Counted from the first letter of the stretch, positions 27,743 through 37,383 are shown. The stretch is 64,000 bases of DNA from Rhizobium metallidurans (GCF_014196505.1 NZ_JACIDW010000002.1:1-64000), one strand, 5' to 3'. Numbers and translations: made by a program. The notes: generated by a model from the letters alone, not told the origin.

Positions 27743-28918
27743 TCAGGATCCGGAGACCACCTTGAGATTGCCGCCATGGCTGCCGCCGCCGAAGACCTGG
27801 CGCTTGCCGAAGTCGCTGTCGAACCCGTGGCGCTGCTCCTTGCGGGTGATGCCGAGTTCCGGGAACAGCAATTCGGCGACGCGATAGGCTTCCTCGAGAT
27901 GCGGGTAACCGGAGCCGATCACCGTATCGATGCCGGCATCCTGGTATTCGCGCAGCCGCGCGGCCACCGTCTTCGGCGAACCGACCAGAGCCGTGCCGGC
28001 GCCGGCGCGTACCAGCCCGACGCCGGCCCAGAGGTTCGGCGACACCTCGAGCTTGTCGCGGCGGCCACCATGCAGGGCCGCCATGCGCTTCTGCCCGACG
28101 GAATCGGACTCGTTGACGAAGCGCTGCTGCGCCTCCCGGATGGTTTCGTCGTCGAGCTTGGAGATCAGCCGGTCGGCCGCGGCCCAAGCCTCCTCGTCGG
28201 TTTCGCGAACGATGAAATGCAGGCGTATGCCGAAGCTGACCTCACGGCCTTTATGTGCGGCGGCCGCGCGCACCTTCTGGACCTTCTCCGCCACCTGTGC
28301 CGGCGGCTCGCCCCAGGTCAGATACTTGTCGACCCGGCCGACAGAGAAATCGATACCGGCATCCGAGGAGCCGCCGAAATAGAGCGGCGGACGCGGATTC
28401 TGCACGGAGGGGAAACCGAGGCGCGCATTGGTGGCCTTGATGTACTTGCCGTCATAGCTGGCGACGCCCTTCTCCAGCAGCTCCTCGAACACCGTGAAGA
28501 ACTCGTCGGCATGGGCGTAGCGCTCGTCATGCGCCAGCGTGATGCCGTCGCCAGCAAGCTCGCCGGGACTGCCGCCGACGACGATGTTGAGCAGCAAGCG
28601 CCCGTTCGAGATGCGGTCGAGCGTCGTGGTCAGCCGCGCGTAATAGGCGGGCGATGCCGTGCCGGGACGGATGGCAACCAGGAATTGCAGCTTCTCCGTC
28701 TTCGTCGCAAGGGCCGCCGCCGTCACGAAGGATTCCTCGCAGGAGACACCGGTGGGCAGGAGCACGCCGGAATAGCCGAGACGATCGGCCGCCTGGGCGA
28801 TCTGCGTGAGATAATCGAAATCCGGCGCGCGGTTCAGATCGTTGGAACCGAGATAGGCGCCGTCGCCCGATGTCGGAATGAACCAGAGAAAATTGATGGG
28901 ATCGTGCTTGATGCTCAT
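27743..28918 (-). CDS. ssuD: FMNH2-dependent alkanesulfonate monooxygenase SsuD
   Basis: A 391-residue flavin-dependent monooxygenase of the luciferase-like group that converts alkanesulfonates to aldehydes and sulfite, providing sulfur. It matches SsuD throughout: [11 protein letters not shown] at the start, [14 protein letters not shown] with the active-site cysteine region, the [16 protein letters not shown] segment, and [19 protein letters not shown] near the end. A flavin reductase (SsuE) is needed for FMNH2 but is not in this cluster. The arrangement ssuA-ssuD-ssuC-ssuB puts the enzyme inside the transport operon. Confidence 0.95.
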   Translation of the reverse strand: MSIKHDPINFLWFIPTSGDGAYLGSNDLNRAPDFDYLTQIAQAADRLGYSGVLLPTGVSCEESFVTAAALATKTEKLQFLVAIRPGTASPAYYARLTTTLDRISNGRLLLNIVVGGSPGELAGDGITLAHDERYAHADEFFTVFEELLEKGVASYDGKYIKATNARLGFPSVQNPRPPLYFGGSSDAGIDFSVGRVDKYLTWGEPPAQVAEKVQKVRAAAAHKGREVSFGIRLHFIVRETDEEAWAAADRLISKLDDETIREAQQRFVNESDSVGQKRMAALHGGRRDKLEVSPNLWAGVGLVRAGAGTALVGSPKTVAARLREYQDAGIDTVIGSGYPHLEEAYRVAELLFPELGITRKEQRHGFDSDFGKRQVFGGGSHGGNLKVVSGS

Positions 28919-28946
28919 GAGAGTGATCCTTGTATGGGAGACGCGC

Positions 28947-29909
28947 TCAGCTGGCCGGATGCCAGATGGCGCTACCGACTGTGAGCTGCTTCGGCACGAT
29001 GCCGAGATTGTAGAACTCGTCGGCCAGCGCCTGCTGGTAGGCGGCCGCCTCGTCGCTGATCGTCGAAACGCCGCCGAGATCCGCGCCCGCGCGCGTCAGC
29101 GTGACGCGGGTGATGTCGACGGGAACGCCGGTGATTTCCGAAAGCTCCTTGATCGTGTCATCGAGCTTGCCCTGCGCCGACCGGCCAACCTTCGCGAGTT
29201 CGTCGATGACATCGCTCACGACCTGGCCGTTCGCATCCGTGAAACCGGAATTGGCGAGGAAGTAGCTGTAGGACGGCACGACCCCTTCGGCGGTCGACAG
29301 GATGCGCGTCTTCGGATCGGCCTCCACGATCGCGAGATAGGGGTCCCAGATCGACCAGGCGTCGATGCTGCCATTCTTGAAGGCGGCGGCGGCATCCGCC
29401 GGCGACAGATCGATCGGCTCGACATCGTCGATCTTGAGGCCGGCCTTGCGCAGCAGCTTGACGGTGACGTTGTGCGCGCTCGATCCGCGCTTGAACGCAA
29501 CCTTCTTGCCCTTCAGGTCCTCGACCGTCTTGATGTCGGAATCCTCAGGCACGACGATCGCCGAGCCGGCGGGGCTGCCGCGATAGGTGCCGACATAATA
29601 GAGCTGACCGCCCGCCGCCTGTGCAAACAGTGGCGGCACATCGCCCGTCGCGCCGAAATCGAGCGCGCCGGCCCCCAGCGCCTCGAGCAGCGGCGGCCCC
29701 GAGGTGAATTCGGACCAGCTTACCGTAATGCCCTTGTCGGCAAGCCGCGTCTCCAGCGCGCCTCGGCGCTTGGCGAGCGCCAGCACGCCGTTCTTCTGCC
29801 AGCCGATGCGAAACTCCGTGGCGGCGGCGCGCGCCGGCCGGATGGCCGGCAGCACGGCGGTCGCTGCTGCGGCGCCCAGAAGTCCCAGTGTCTGTCGACG
29901 TGAAATCAT
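28947..29909 (-). CDS. ssuA: Aliphatic sulfonate ABC transporter substrate-binding protein SsuA
   Basis: A 320-residue periplasmic sulfonate-binding protein. Its leader contains a twin-arginine pattern ([10 protein letters not shown]) and a cleavage site near ARAAA at residue 30, so it is probably exported folded by Tat. The mature part is of the SsuA/NMT1 type ([10 protein letters not shown], then [19 protein letters not shown]). It is the first gene of the minus-strand operon and shares a 260-bp intergenic region with the divergent dehydrogenase gene. Sulfate starvation should induce it, but I saw no clear CysB/Cbl site. Confidence 0.93.
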   Translation of the reverse strand: MISRRQTLGLLGAAAATAVLPAIRPARAAATEFRIGWQKNGVLALAKRRGALETRLADKGITVSWSEFTSGPPLLEALGAGALDFGATGDVPPLFAQAAGGQLYYVGTYRGSPAGSAIVVPEDSDIKTVEDLKGKKVAFKRGSSAHNVTVKLLRKAGLKIDDVEPIDLSPADAAAAFKNGSIDAWSIWDPYLAIVEADPKTRILSTAEGVVPSYSYFLANSGFTDANGQVVSDVIDELAKVGRSAQGKLDDTIKELSEITGVPVDITRVTLTRAGADLGGVSTISDEAAAYQQALADEFYNLGIVPKQLTVGSAIWHPAS

Positions 29910-30169
29910 GGCTTTCCCCTTTTCGATCGGCGTGTTCCGGCCCGATCTCCGAAGCCGCCGTGTTTACGATGAGGAAAGTTTGTTGAATTCTATAAATTAT
30001 ATCGACAATTATGTTTGTGATTTTCGGCCCACTCGAAATTATCCTGACCCGATTTCGGCCTTTGAGCGGAATTTTGTTCCAAGACGCACGACGCGCACCA
30101 TTTCGGCGGCTTTCCGCCTCGCCCTATTTGGGCTACTCCTCAAGCCAGCATTCATGAAAGGATAGGCAA

Positions 30170-31039
30170 ATGGCAAAAGTCGCATTCATCGGTCTCGGCG
30201 TCATGGGTTTTCCCATGGCAGGTCATCTGAAGGTGAAAGGCGGCCATGATGTCACTGTCTATAACCGTACCGCCGCCAAGTCGGCCGCCTGGGTCGAGAA
30301 GTTCGGCGGCAAGTCGGCCCCGACACCGGCCGAAGCGGCACGCGATGCCGATTTCGTCTTCACCTGCGTCGGCAATGACGATGATCTCCGATCGGTGACA
30401 TCGGGCAAGGACGGCGTTCTGCAGACGATGAAATCTGGCGCGATCCTGATCGACAATACCACCGCCAGTGCCGACGTTGCCCGCGAACTCCATGCCGCGG
30501 CCAGGGAAAAGGGTATCGGCTTTATCGACGCCCCCGTATCGGGCGGCCAGGCAGGTGCCGAAAATGGCGTGTTGACGGTCATGTGCGGCGCCGAGGACGC
30601 CGTCTATGAAAGGGCAAAGCCAGTCATCGACGCCTTCGCCCGCATGGTCGGGCTGATGGGCGCGCCGGGCGCCGGCCAGCTCACCAAGATGATCAACCAG
30701 ATCTGCATCGCCGGCATCGTCCAGGGCCTCGCCGAGGGCATCCATTTTGGCAAACGCGCCGGCCTCGATATCGAGAAGGTCGTCGACGTCATCTCCAAGG
30801 GTGCGGCCGGCTCCTGGCAGATGGAAAACCGCCACAAGACGATGAACGAAGGCAAGTACGACTTCGGCTTCGCCATCGACTGGATGCGCAAGGATCTCGG
30901 CATCGTGCTCGACGAGGCCCGCCACAACGGCGCCAAGCTGCCCCTCACCGCTCTCGTCGATCAGTTCTACGGCGACGTCCAGGCCATGGGCGGCAATCGC
31001 TGGGATACGTCCTCGCTGCTCGCCCGCCTGGAAAAATGA
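30170..31039 (+). CDS. NAD(P)-dependent beta-hydroxyacid dehydrogenase (3-hydroxyisobutyrate dehydrogenase-like)
   Basis: A 289-residue beta-hydroxyacid dehydrogenase. The Rossmann N-terminus has FIGLGVMGFPMAGHL, and the substrate-binding DAPVSGGQAGAENG signature is near residues 123-136. The catalytic lysine is in GQLTKMINQ. Members include 3-hydroxyisobutyrate dehydrogenase (valine breakdown), tartronate semialdehyde reductase and glyoxylate/succinate-semialdehyde reductase; which one applies here cannot be resolved. It is convergent with an Lrp-type regulator, which could respond to amino acids, although convergence is weak evidence of a link. Confidence 0.88.
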   Translation: MAKVAFIGLGVMGFPMAGHLKVKGGHDVTVYNRTAAKSAAWVEKFGGKSAPTPAEAARDADFVFTCVGNDDDLRSVTSGKDGVLQTMKSGAILIDNTTASADVARELHAAAREKGIGFIDAPVSGGQAGAENGVLTVMCGAEDAVYERAKPVIDAFARMVGLMGAPGAGQLTKMINQICIAGIVQGLAEGIHFGKRAGLDIEKVVDVISKGAAGSWQMENRHKTMNEGKYDFGFAIDWMRKDLGIVLDEARHNGAKLPLTALVDQFYGDVQAMGGNRWDTSSLLARLEK

Positions 31040-31075
31040 CGATCCTTTTCAAAGACTGACGGCAACAAGAAAACA

Positions 31076-31101
31076 GACGGGCGAGAAACCTCTCGCCCGT
31101 C
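31076..31101. terminator. Bidirectional hairpin between the dehydrogenase and lrp-type genes
   Basis: GACGGGCGAGA (31076-31086) pairs perfectly with TCTCGCCCGTC (31091-31101) around a four-base loop. On the minus strand it is followed by a T-rich run (AAGAAAAC read backwards), so it terminates the regulator gene that stops at 31126 and probably the rightward gene too. Confidence 0.75.
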
Positions 31102-31125
31102 GTCAGTCAGAACAGCGGTTGAGGA

Positions 31126-31614
31126 TCAGTCCTCGTTGGACTTCGAGCTGTCGAGGATCATGTAGTCGAGCGGCAGCTGCGTCGAATACTTGATCTGCTC
31201 CATCGCGAAGGCAGAGGAAACGTCGCGGATCTCGATCTTGGCGATCATCCGCTTGTAGAAGGCGTCATAGGCCGCGATGTCAGGCACCACGACGCGCAGC
31301 AGATAGTCCACGTCGCCGCTCATCCGGTAGAACTCGACGACCTCGGGGAATTCGGCCACAACTTCCGAAAACCGCCGCAACCATTCGATCGAATGCGTTG
31401 CGGTGCGGATGGACACGAAAACCGTGACCTTGGTGTTGACCTTTTCCGGATCGAGGATGGCCACACGGCGCTTGATGACACCGTCTTCCTCCATTTTCTG
31501 GATACGGCGCCAGCAAGGGGTGGTGGACAGGCCGACCTTCTTTGCGAGATCGGCAACCGCCAATGTTGAATCTTCCTGTAAAAGACGCAGAATCTTGCGG
31601 TCCAGACGGTCCAT
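31126..31614 (-). CDS. Lrp/AsnC family transcriptional regulator
   Basis: A 162-residue Lrp/AsnC regulator. The N-terminal helix-turn-helix (DRKILRLLQEDSTLAVADLAKKVGLS, then TPCWRRIQKMEEDGVI) binds DNA; the C-terminal RAM/ACT-like domain (VFVSIRTATHSIEWLRRF, MSGDVDYLLRVVVPD) binds effector amino acids and forms oligomers. The specific target cannot be assigned. It is preceded by an AT-rich stretch. Confidence 0.92.
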   Translation of the reverse strand: MDRLDRKILRLLQEDSTLAVADLAKKVGLSTTPCWRRIQKMEEDGVIKRRVAILDPEKVNTKVTVFVSIRTATHSIEWLRRFSEVVAEFPEVVEFYRMSGDVDYLLRVVVPDIAAYDAFYKRMIAKIEIRDVSSAFAMEQIKYSTQLPLDYMILDSSKSNED

Positions 31615-31679
31615 AACGCAGCCCCTTCGAATTATTTTTCTTGTATAGCGCGATTCCAGCCATTTGAAAGAAATTTGTT

Positions 31680-32315
31680 TCAGCCTGACAGCATCGTGAC
31701 GCGCGTCCGCAAGACGGGCAGCAATTCCTCCTCAAACCACGGATTGCGCCTGATCCAGCCCGAGTTGCGCCAGCTCGGATGCGGCAGCGGCAGGATGGCC
31801 GGCGATCGATTGGCAAACAGGATCTCCCGCCACATCAGGACCGTCTCGGTCACGCTGCCGCGTCGCTCGTTCCGCAAATGCCATGCCTGTGCGTATTGCC
31901 CGATGACCAGCACGAGTTCGATCTGCGGCATGGCCGCAAGCGCGGGCAGCCGCCACAGTGGCGCGCATTCCCGCCTGGGCGGCAGGTCGCTGCCTTTGGC
32001 GTCATAACCGGGAAAGCAGAAGCCCATCGGCACGATGGCGAAACGGTCGCGGTCGTAGAAGGTGTCTCGATCGACCTGCAGCCATTCGCGCAGGCGGTCG
32101 CCCGATGCATCGTTGAAGGGAATGCCGCTTTCATGAACCTTCAAGCCCGGCGCCTGTCCCGCGATCAATATCCGCGCCTTGGTCGAGATCACGGCGACCG
32201 GCCGCGGCTCATGCGGCAGCTGGTGACCAGTTCCGCGCAGAGGTTCGTCGCGACAGACCCGGCAGCGTCCGATCGCGGCGCGCATCGCTTCCAGTCCATC
32301 CGTCGCGTCTACCAT
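31680..32315 (-). CDS. Uracil-DNA glycosylase family protein
   Basis: A 211-residue protein of the UDG superfamily (family 4/5-like fold). Visible motifs are the N-terminal cysteines CRVC and the nucleotide-binding pocket GQAPGLKVHESGIPFND (motif A), plus LPHPSWRN (motif B). Base-excision activity on uracil is the family expectation, but several bacterial members lack it. Its start overlaps the 3' end of the upstream nuclease gene by seven bases, so the two are probably co-expressed. The start at 32315 is chosen because the upstream frame has no family similarity. Confidence 0.82.
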   Translation of the reverse strand: MVDATDGLEAMRAAIGRCRVCRDEPLRGTGHQLPHEPRPVAVISTKARILIAGQAPGLKVHESGIPFNDASGDRLREWLQVDRDTFYDRDRFAIVPMGFCFPGYDAKGSDLPPRRECAPLWRLPALAAMPQIELVLVIGQYAQAWHLRNERRGSVTETVLMWREILFANRSPAILPLPHPSWRNSGWIRRNPWFEEELLPVLRTRVTMLSG

Positions 32316-32848
32316 CCGAAGAAACCTCTGCCGCCGCCGGAGCGGCTGCCATCCTGCCCGCCGTCGCGGAAATCGCGAGGCCTCTCGAAGGAGCCGGCCC
32401 AAAGACCAGCCTTTCGCGACCGCGCCTCGGCCTCCTCGTCACCGTAGGCGCCGTAAGAAACCGCCATGCCCCGCCGCACCATCAAAGCGTTGAGATCGGC
32501 GCCGCCGGCACGACACACCACGAGCAGCCGCTGGAAGCGATCTCTTTGCGTGCCGGCGCAGCGCGCATCGTCGGCGGCGACGAGGCCCTGCAACATGCGC
32601 CTAGCCTCCTCGCCGCACGCCCATCGCGCACCGCCCCGCTCGCATGTCTGGGCAAGCTCTGGCGCATCGATGCCCTCAAGCCGCATCCTCTCCGCGCCGA
32701 TCGCAAGGCTGTCGCCATCGGCGGCGCGGAAGCGGCCGGCAAGGGAAATCTCCGAGACATCATTGAGCTTGGCCGCGATCATCCAGATGACGGCAAGCAG
32801 CGCGAACGCCGTCACCCCGTCACGAACGGTCCTGAACCCCCGCGTCAC
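32309..32848 (-). CDS. Membrane-anchored thermonuclease family protein (SNase-like)
   Basis: A 179-residue protein with a single N-terminal hydrophobic segment (residues about 10-28) and a staphylococcal nuclease-like domain: the core motif RLEGIDAPELAQTC and an Arg-rich stretch DRFQRLLVVC followed by LMVRRGMAV. The anchor predicts a periplasmic nuclease. It ends in a Gly/Asp-rich tail. It overlaps the UDG-like gene by seven bases, an odd pairing of an exported nuclease and a cytoplasmic repair-type protein. Confidence 0.85.
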   Translation of the reverse strand: MTRGFRTVRDGVTAFALLAVIWMIAAKLNDVSEISLAGRFRAADGDSLAIGAERMRLEGIDAPELAQTCERGGARWACGEEARRMLQGLVAADDARCAGTQRDRFQRLLVVCRAGGADLNALMVRRGMAVSYGAYGDEEAEARSRKAGLWAGSFERPRDFRDGGQDGSRSGGGRGFFGW

Positions 32849-32953
32849 GGTTTCGCCTCCTTCAAAAACAAACCCTTGGCAAAATTGGCAAACAACTTCT
32901 TAATATTTGAGCCCTAATATTCCGGCGTCTGCAGATCAAGCGTCACGTGTGGA

Positions 32954-34489
32954 ATGAGTAACGGCGTTAGCACATCGACCGATAAGAATATCGTCGACAA
33001 GTCACGGAGTCACCGCAACAAGCCCGTCGCAAAGGCTGTACGTGTGACGCGTGAGCGCCTGCAATCGAGCCATGCGCCGAGCGGCGCCTTCGATCGCGAC
33101 GTGCTGACCATCTATATCAACGCCGTGCTGCAGGGCGCCTCGATCATCCCGCTGTTCGTGATCATCATCGCGATCCTCGGCATCTATTTCACCGGCGACA
33201 CCCAGATCGTGCTCTGGGCCATACTGACGCTGACGGCTCATGCCGCCAACGTGTATCTGGCGCGCCGCGCCCGCAAGCACGAGATGACGCTGATCCGCAC
33301 CCGCAAATGGCGCCGCCTGCTCCTGCTCGGCCAGTTCCTGATCGGCTGCTGCTGGGCCTATTTCGCCGTTCAGGACTGCGCCACCTGCGAGCCCGCCAAC
33401 CTCGTGCTCTACAAGGGCGCGACGCTGTTGATCGCCCTGTCGCTGACGGCGATGTGGAATTACATGCTGACGCCGTGCGTGCTGGTGACCTTTTCGCCCG
33501 TCGTCTTCGCCCTCGTCGCCAAATCCGGCATTTCGCGCGAGATCCTCGAGATCAGCCTGACCGCGACGCTGACCACGACCGTCATCTTCTTTCACTACAT
33601 CAGCGACCAGCTGTTTCGGCAGAACCTGCGCATCCTCGCCTATCAGGCTGAGAAGGACGACCTGATCGCCGAACTCGAAGTCGCCAAATCCATGTCGGAC
33701 GAGGCGCGGCGCCGGGCGGAAGAGGCAAACCTCGCCAAGTCCCGCTTCCTCGCATCCATGTCGCATGAGTTGCGCACGCCGCTGAACGCGATCCTGGGCT
33801 TTTCCGAGGTGATGTCGGCCGAAGTCATGGGACCGCTGAACAACGCGACCTACAAGGAATATACGAGCGACATCCACCGCTCGGGCCAGCATCTCCTGAA
33901 CCTGATCAACGAAATCCTCGACCTTTCCCGTATCGAGGCCGGAAAATACGAGCTCAGCGAGGAGGCGATCTCGCTGCTGGATATTTCCGAAGACTGCATC
34001 GGCATGGTGCAGCTGCGCGCCCGCGGCAAGAACATCACCATCTCGCAGCAGTTCGAGCTCGAACTTCCCGCGGTCTGGGCCGACGAGAAATCGATGCGCC
34101 AGGTGATCCTCAACCTCTTGTCCAATGCCGTGAAGTTCACGCCGCAGGGCGGCGAGATCATGGTCAAGGTCGGCTGGACGGCCGGCGGCGGCCAGTACAT
34201 CTCAATCAAGGACAACGGACCGGGAATTCCCGAGGACGAGATACCGGTCGTCCTATCCGCCTTCGGTCAGGGCTCGATCGCCATCAAGAGCGCCGAACAG
34301 GGCACCGGCCTCGGCCTGCCCATCGTTCAGGCGATCCTCGCCAAGCACGACGGCCAGTTCATCCTGAAATCCAAGCTGCGCGAAGGCACCGAAGTCATCG
34401 CCATCCTGCCGGCAAGGCGCGTGCTGCAATCGGTTCCGGCCGTCGAGGACGCCCAGGCCGTCTCCCGCAAGCGCCGCAGCTTTGCGTAA
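32954..34489 (+). CDS. Membrane sensor histidine kinase (PleC/DivJ/PdhS-like HisKA)
   Basis: A 511-residue inner-membrane sensor kinase. After a basic N-terminus there are about five or six hydrophobic helices between residues 50 and 215, a coiled-coil stretch near 230-260, and a HisKA domain with the H-box FLASMSHELRTPLNAILGFSE. The HATPase domain has the N-box NLLSNAVKFTP, the G1 box DNGPGIPE and the G2 box GTGLGLPIVQ. It has no PAS domain. The close match of SHELRTPLNAILGFSEVM to PleC, DivJ and PdhS suggests a link to the DivK/PleD phosphorelay, but no response regulator is adjacent. The signal is unknown. Confidence 0.85.
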   Translation: MSNGVSTSTDKNIVDKSRSHRNKPVAKAVRVTRERLQSSHAPSGAFDRDVLTIYINAVLQGASIIPLFVIIIAILGIYFTGDTQIVLWAILTLTAHAANVYLARRARKHEMTLIRTRKWRRLLLLGQFLIGCCWAYFAVQDCATCEPANLVLYKGATLLIALSLTAMWNYMLTPCVLVTFSPVVFALVAKSGISREILEISLTATLTTTVIFFHYISDQLFRQNLRILAYQAEKDDLIAELEVAKSMSDEARRRAEEANLAKSRFLASMSHELRTPLNAILGFSEVMSAEVMGPLNNATYKEYTSDIHRSGQHLLNLINEILDLSRIEAGKYELSEEAISLLDISEDCIGMVQLRARGKNITISQQFELELPAVWADEKSMRQVILNLLSNAVKFTPQGGEIMVKVGWTAGGGQYISIKDNGPGIPEDEIPVVLSAFGQGSIAIKSAEQGTGLGLPIVQAILAKHDGQFILKSKLREGTEVIAILPARRVLQSVPAVEDAQAVSRKRRSFA

Positions 34490-34495
34490 AGCGGG

Positions 34496-35596
34496 CTATC
34501 GAACGATCGCCTTAAAATCTTTGTCATCGGCAAAGTCCTGCAGATCGTTGTCGTAGCTGGCGGCATCCGCGAGTTCGGCAATTGCCGTCTTGAAGCTCGA
34601 ATTCAAACGCACGGCCTTTCGAGCCGCATCAAGCACCGCCAGACGCGCAAGCCGTTGCTCGCCCTCCGGGGCTCCCGACTCTCGCAGGGCATGGAATTTC
34701 TGACCGTATGCGGCCGCCATCAGGTACCAGTAGTAGGCGATCTTGACCGCCGGTGTCTTCACGAGCTTGTTGCCGAGCGTGATTGCGTTCCGATATCCCT
34801 GCGGTTGATAGAGCACATTCTTGATGATCTCGAGACTGTCGTTGATCGAGAGTTCGTCCGCAACCGACGTGTAGGCCATCGGCACACTCATTGACGCCTC
34901 GCCAATCATCGCCGCCGCGTCCTTGAAATCCGGGACATCCGTCTTAAGCGGCAGGTCGCCGATCTCCTCCGAGAGCCTGATCTCCACATATTGAAAGAGA
35001 GGCGACAGGTAGATGCGGGTATAGATGTAAAAGAAGATGAAGCCGCTAACGAGACCACAGACGAGAAGAAACGGCCCCACGGCGGGAAGCGCGCCCGCGC
35101 TGGCTTGTCCGTCAATGATGAAGACCTGCGCTTTACTGCTCAAGAAGTCGCTGAACTGGTTAAACGCGCGATCCAGCGAGCCTATCTGCGTCAGCCCCAC
35201 GCCGACCAACATCGTCGTCAACCACTCTGATATTCGCTCCAGATTGGTATTCGACCCCAGCAGTCGTTCTCTCTTTAGAGCCGTATTGACTGCAGCAGTC
35301 TTCGTCCGAGATGCTGTCTCTTTAGCGGCAGCCGTCGGTGACGGATTGTCCTTTGCAAGTATCCGCGGAACGGAAAAGAGAAAGCCAAGCAATCCGCCGA
35401 TAGAAATCCCGACAAACACGATCAGCCCGCCAATGCCGATCGCGGCAACCCAATCGCCGAGTTGCGCCAGAGCCATGAAGCCAAGCGTTGCCGTCGTTAC
35501 GACCGCCCCGACAATCGCGAGCAGAACCGCATGCCTGTTACGCTCAGCCTCTTCACGCTCGGAACGCTCAGTTTCTAGAATGCTGCCTACGGCCAC
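34496..35596 (-). CDS. Membrane protein of unknown function with TPR-like C-terminus
   Basis: A 366-residue protein I could not assign to a named family. An N-terminal acidic/basic helix (residues 5-22) is followed by two hydrophobic helices (about 25-45 and 50-75, ending LLGFLFSVPRIL), a polar Thr/Ala-rich loop, a conserved-looking SNTNLERISEWL-VGVGLTQ segment (about 115-140), a third membrane helix (about 170-195), and a long C-terminal soluble region of 150 residues that looks helical and ends in a TPR-type cap (DNDLQDFADDKDFKAIV). It is convergent with the sensor kinase, six bases away, and upstream of dgkA. Similar membrane-plus-TPR proteins exist in accessory loci, but I cannot prove a role. 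Confidence 0.6.
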   Translation of the reverse strand: MAVGSILETERSEREEAERNRHAVLLAIVGAVVTTATLGFMALAQLGDWVAAIGIGGLIVFVGISIGGLLGFLFSVPRILAKDNPSPTAAAKETASRTKTAAVNTALKRERLLGSNTNLERISEWLTTMLVGVGLTQIGSLDRAFNQFSDFLSSKAQVFIIDGQASAGALPAVGPFLLVCGLVSGFIFFYIYTRIYLSPLFQYVEIRLSEEIGDLPLKTDVPDFKDAAAMIGEASMSVPMAYTSVADELSINDSLEIIKNVLYQPQGYRNAITLGNKLVKTPAVKIAYYWYLMAAAYGQKFHALRESGAPEGEQRLARLAVLDAARKAVRLNSSFKTAIAELADAASYDNDLQDFADDKDFKAIVR

Positions 35597-35707
35597 GACT
35601 GCCTCCCTCTTTTGCTCTGGAGGGAACCATGGCGGACATCAAGAGCACCCAAAAGATGCACTTATGGCGTAAACGCAACCGATTACATCATAGACTGGCA
35701 ACCGACC

Positions 35708-36088
35708 TCAGCCGAACATCAAATGCTTGCCGATCGTAAACAGCATGAAGATGCCGCAGGCCGTCAGCATGCAGAGAACGGCGAACGAGCCGAGATCCTT
35801 GGCGTGCTTGCCGACGCTCGAGATTTCCGGTGAAATGCGATCGATGACTTCCTCGATCGCGGTGTTGAGCGCTTCGATGGCGAAGACGGTGAGAAACAGG
35901 ATGACGGCGATCATCAGTTCGGCAAGCGTCGCGCCCACCGCCAGGAGCAGCACAAGCGCCACGACGGCGAATAGAAGCTCCTGCCGGAACGCCGCTTCCT
36001 TGATCAGCCGCCTGAAGCCGCCGAGCGAGTAGCCGGCGGCGGCAAAAAAGTGGCTGATGCCGGTGAGTTTGGTCACGGCAGGTTTCAT
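35708..36088 (-). CDS. dgkA: Diacylglycerol kinase DgkA
   Basis: A 126-residue integral-membrane diacylglycerol kinase with three helices. The active-site motif EALNTAIEEVIDRISPE (residues about 70-86) and the C-terminal CGIFMLF segment are intact. It recycles diacylglycerol left from osmoregulated glucan modification. The length is normal for the trimeric bacterial enzyme. Confidence 0.93.
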   Translation of the reverse strand: MKPAVTKLTGISHFFAAAGYSLGGFRRLIKEAAFRQELLFAVVALVLLLAVGATLAELMIAVILFLTVFAIEALNTAIEEVIDRISPEISSVGKHAKDLGSFAVLCMLTACGIFMLFTIGKHLMFG

Positions 36089-36223
36089 CAGGCGTCCTCG
36101 TCGTCAGGTAGGTGGCGGCAATGCCTGCCGCTTCATATCAGAAAAATGCGAATAGCGTGCGCACGCCCGCATCGCAAGCCTTCTGTCACAAACCTGTCAC
36201 GAACCTGAATACAGGCGATGGGC

Positions 36224-37246
36224 TCAGTGCTCGTGCTTGTTTGTCACACCCGCCTGCGCGAAGGTCGCCATGCCGGAATGGCAGGCAGCCGCCGCCTTGA
36301 CGATACCGGCGGCAAGCGCTGCCCCCGTGCCCTCGCCGAGCCGCATGCCAAGCGCCAGAAGCGGCGTCTTGCCGAGCATCTCGATTGCCTTGAGATGGCC
36401 GGGCTCTCCGGAGACGTGACCGATCAGGCAGTGATCGAGCGCCGAAGGATTGGCCGCCTGCAGGATGGCGGCCGCCGCCGTCGCCACGTAACCGTCGATC
36501 AGCACCGGGATGCGCTCGACGCGCGCCGCCAGGATCGCCCCCGCCATCGCGGCGATCTCGCGGCCGCCAAGGCGGCGCATGATCTCCAGCGGATCGTCGA
36601 GGTGATCGCTGTGCAGCGCCACCGCCTTCTCGACGGCGGCGACCTTGCGCTCGAACATGTCCCCTTGCGAACCGGTGCCGGGGCCGACCCAGTCGCGGGC
36701 GTTGCCGCCATAGAGCGCGTAGTTGATCGAGGCTGCGATCGTCGTGTTGCCGATGCCCATCTCGCCGATGCAGAGCAGATCGGTGCCGCCGGCGATGGCC
36801 TCCATGCCGAAGGCCATGGTCGCGGCGCAGTCGCGTTCCGAAAGCGCGGGCTCCTCGGTGATGTCACCGGTCGGGTAATCGAGCGCCAGGTCGAACACCT
36901 TTAGCCCGAGATCGTAGGCCACGCAGATCTGGTTGATCGCAGCCCCACCGGCCGCGAAATTCTCGACCATCTGCTGCGTCACCGTCGGCGGAAAGGGCGT
37001 GATGCCCTGCTTCACGACACCGTGGTTGCCGGCGAAGATCGCCACCAGCGGCCGGTTGACGGCGGGCGTGCGGCCGGTCCAGGCGGCCAGCCAGAAAGCG
37101 ATTTCCTCGAGACGCCCGAGCGAGCCCGGCGGCTTGGTCAACTGGGCATCGCGCTCGCGGGCGGCGACAAGCGCCCGTGGATCCGGCCCCGGCAGATCGC
37201 GCAGAAGTGCCCGGAAATCGTCGAACGGCAGGCCTGAAACGCTCAT
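36224..37246 (-). CDS. cobT: Nicotinate-nucleotide--dimethylbenzimidazole phosphoribosyltransferase CobT
   Basis: A 340-residue CobT that activates 5,6-dimethylbenzimidazole to alpha-ribazole phosphate for the lower axial ligand of cobalamin. The central motif GEMGIGNTT and the C-terminal substrate-binding GMRLGEGTGAA segment are present, as is the family start (PPGSLGRLEEIA). It is divergent from cobS/cobV, with 137 bp between. No B12 riboswitch is visible in the gap. Confidence 0.95.
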   Translation of the reverse strand: MSVSGLPFDDFRALLRDLPGPDPRALVAARERDAQLTKPPGSLGRLEEIAFWLAAWTGRTPAVNRPLVAIFAGNHGVVKQGITPFPPTVTQQMVENFAAGGAAINQICVAYDLGLKVFDLALDYPTGDITEEPALSERDCAATMAFGMEAIAGGTDLLCIGEMGIGNTTIAASINYALYGGNARDWVGPGTGSQGDMFERKVAAVEKAVALHSDHLDDPLEIMRRLGGREIAAMAGAILAARVERIPVLIDGYVATAAAAILQAANPSALDHCLIGHVSGEPGHLKAIEMLGKTPLLALGMRLGEGTGAALAAGIVKAAAACHSGMATFAQAGVTNKHEH

Positions 37247-37303
37247 GGATGCGGCTTCCTTGTCTCGTCTGTAATCTTGTCTTATGGCTGCAAATCAGCT
37301 TCT

Positions 37304-37333
37304 TTCGCGGCCACTCTTAAATCCAGCCGCGAA
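37304..37333. promoter_or_regulatory. Inverted repeat in the divergent cobT/cobV promoter region
   Basis: TTCGCGGC (37304-37311) and GCCGCGAA (37326-37333) are exact reverse complements, 14 bases apart, in the 137-bp gap between divergent cobT and cobV. It is a candidate operator or a 5' hairpin of one leader. The function is not established; no family motif was recognised. Confidence 0.4.
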
Positions 37334-37383
37334 GCGGAACAACTCTAAAAAGCGCCTAACATCATCCCCGGGAGCGGACGCGC

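Noticed and set aside
37247..37383. Possible cobalamin riboswitch between cobT and cobV
   Set aside because: The gap is only 137 bp, and no B12-box-like sequence or multi-stem fold was found; only a short inverted repeat is present.
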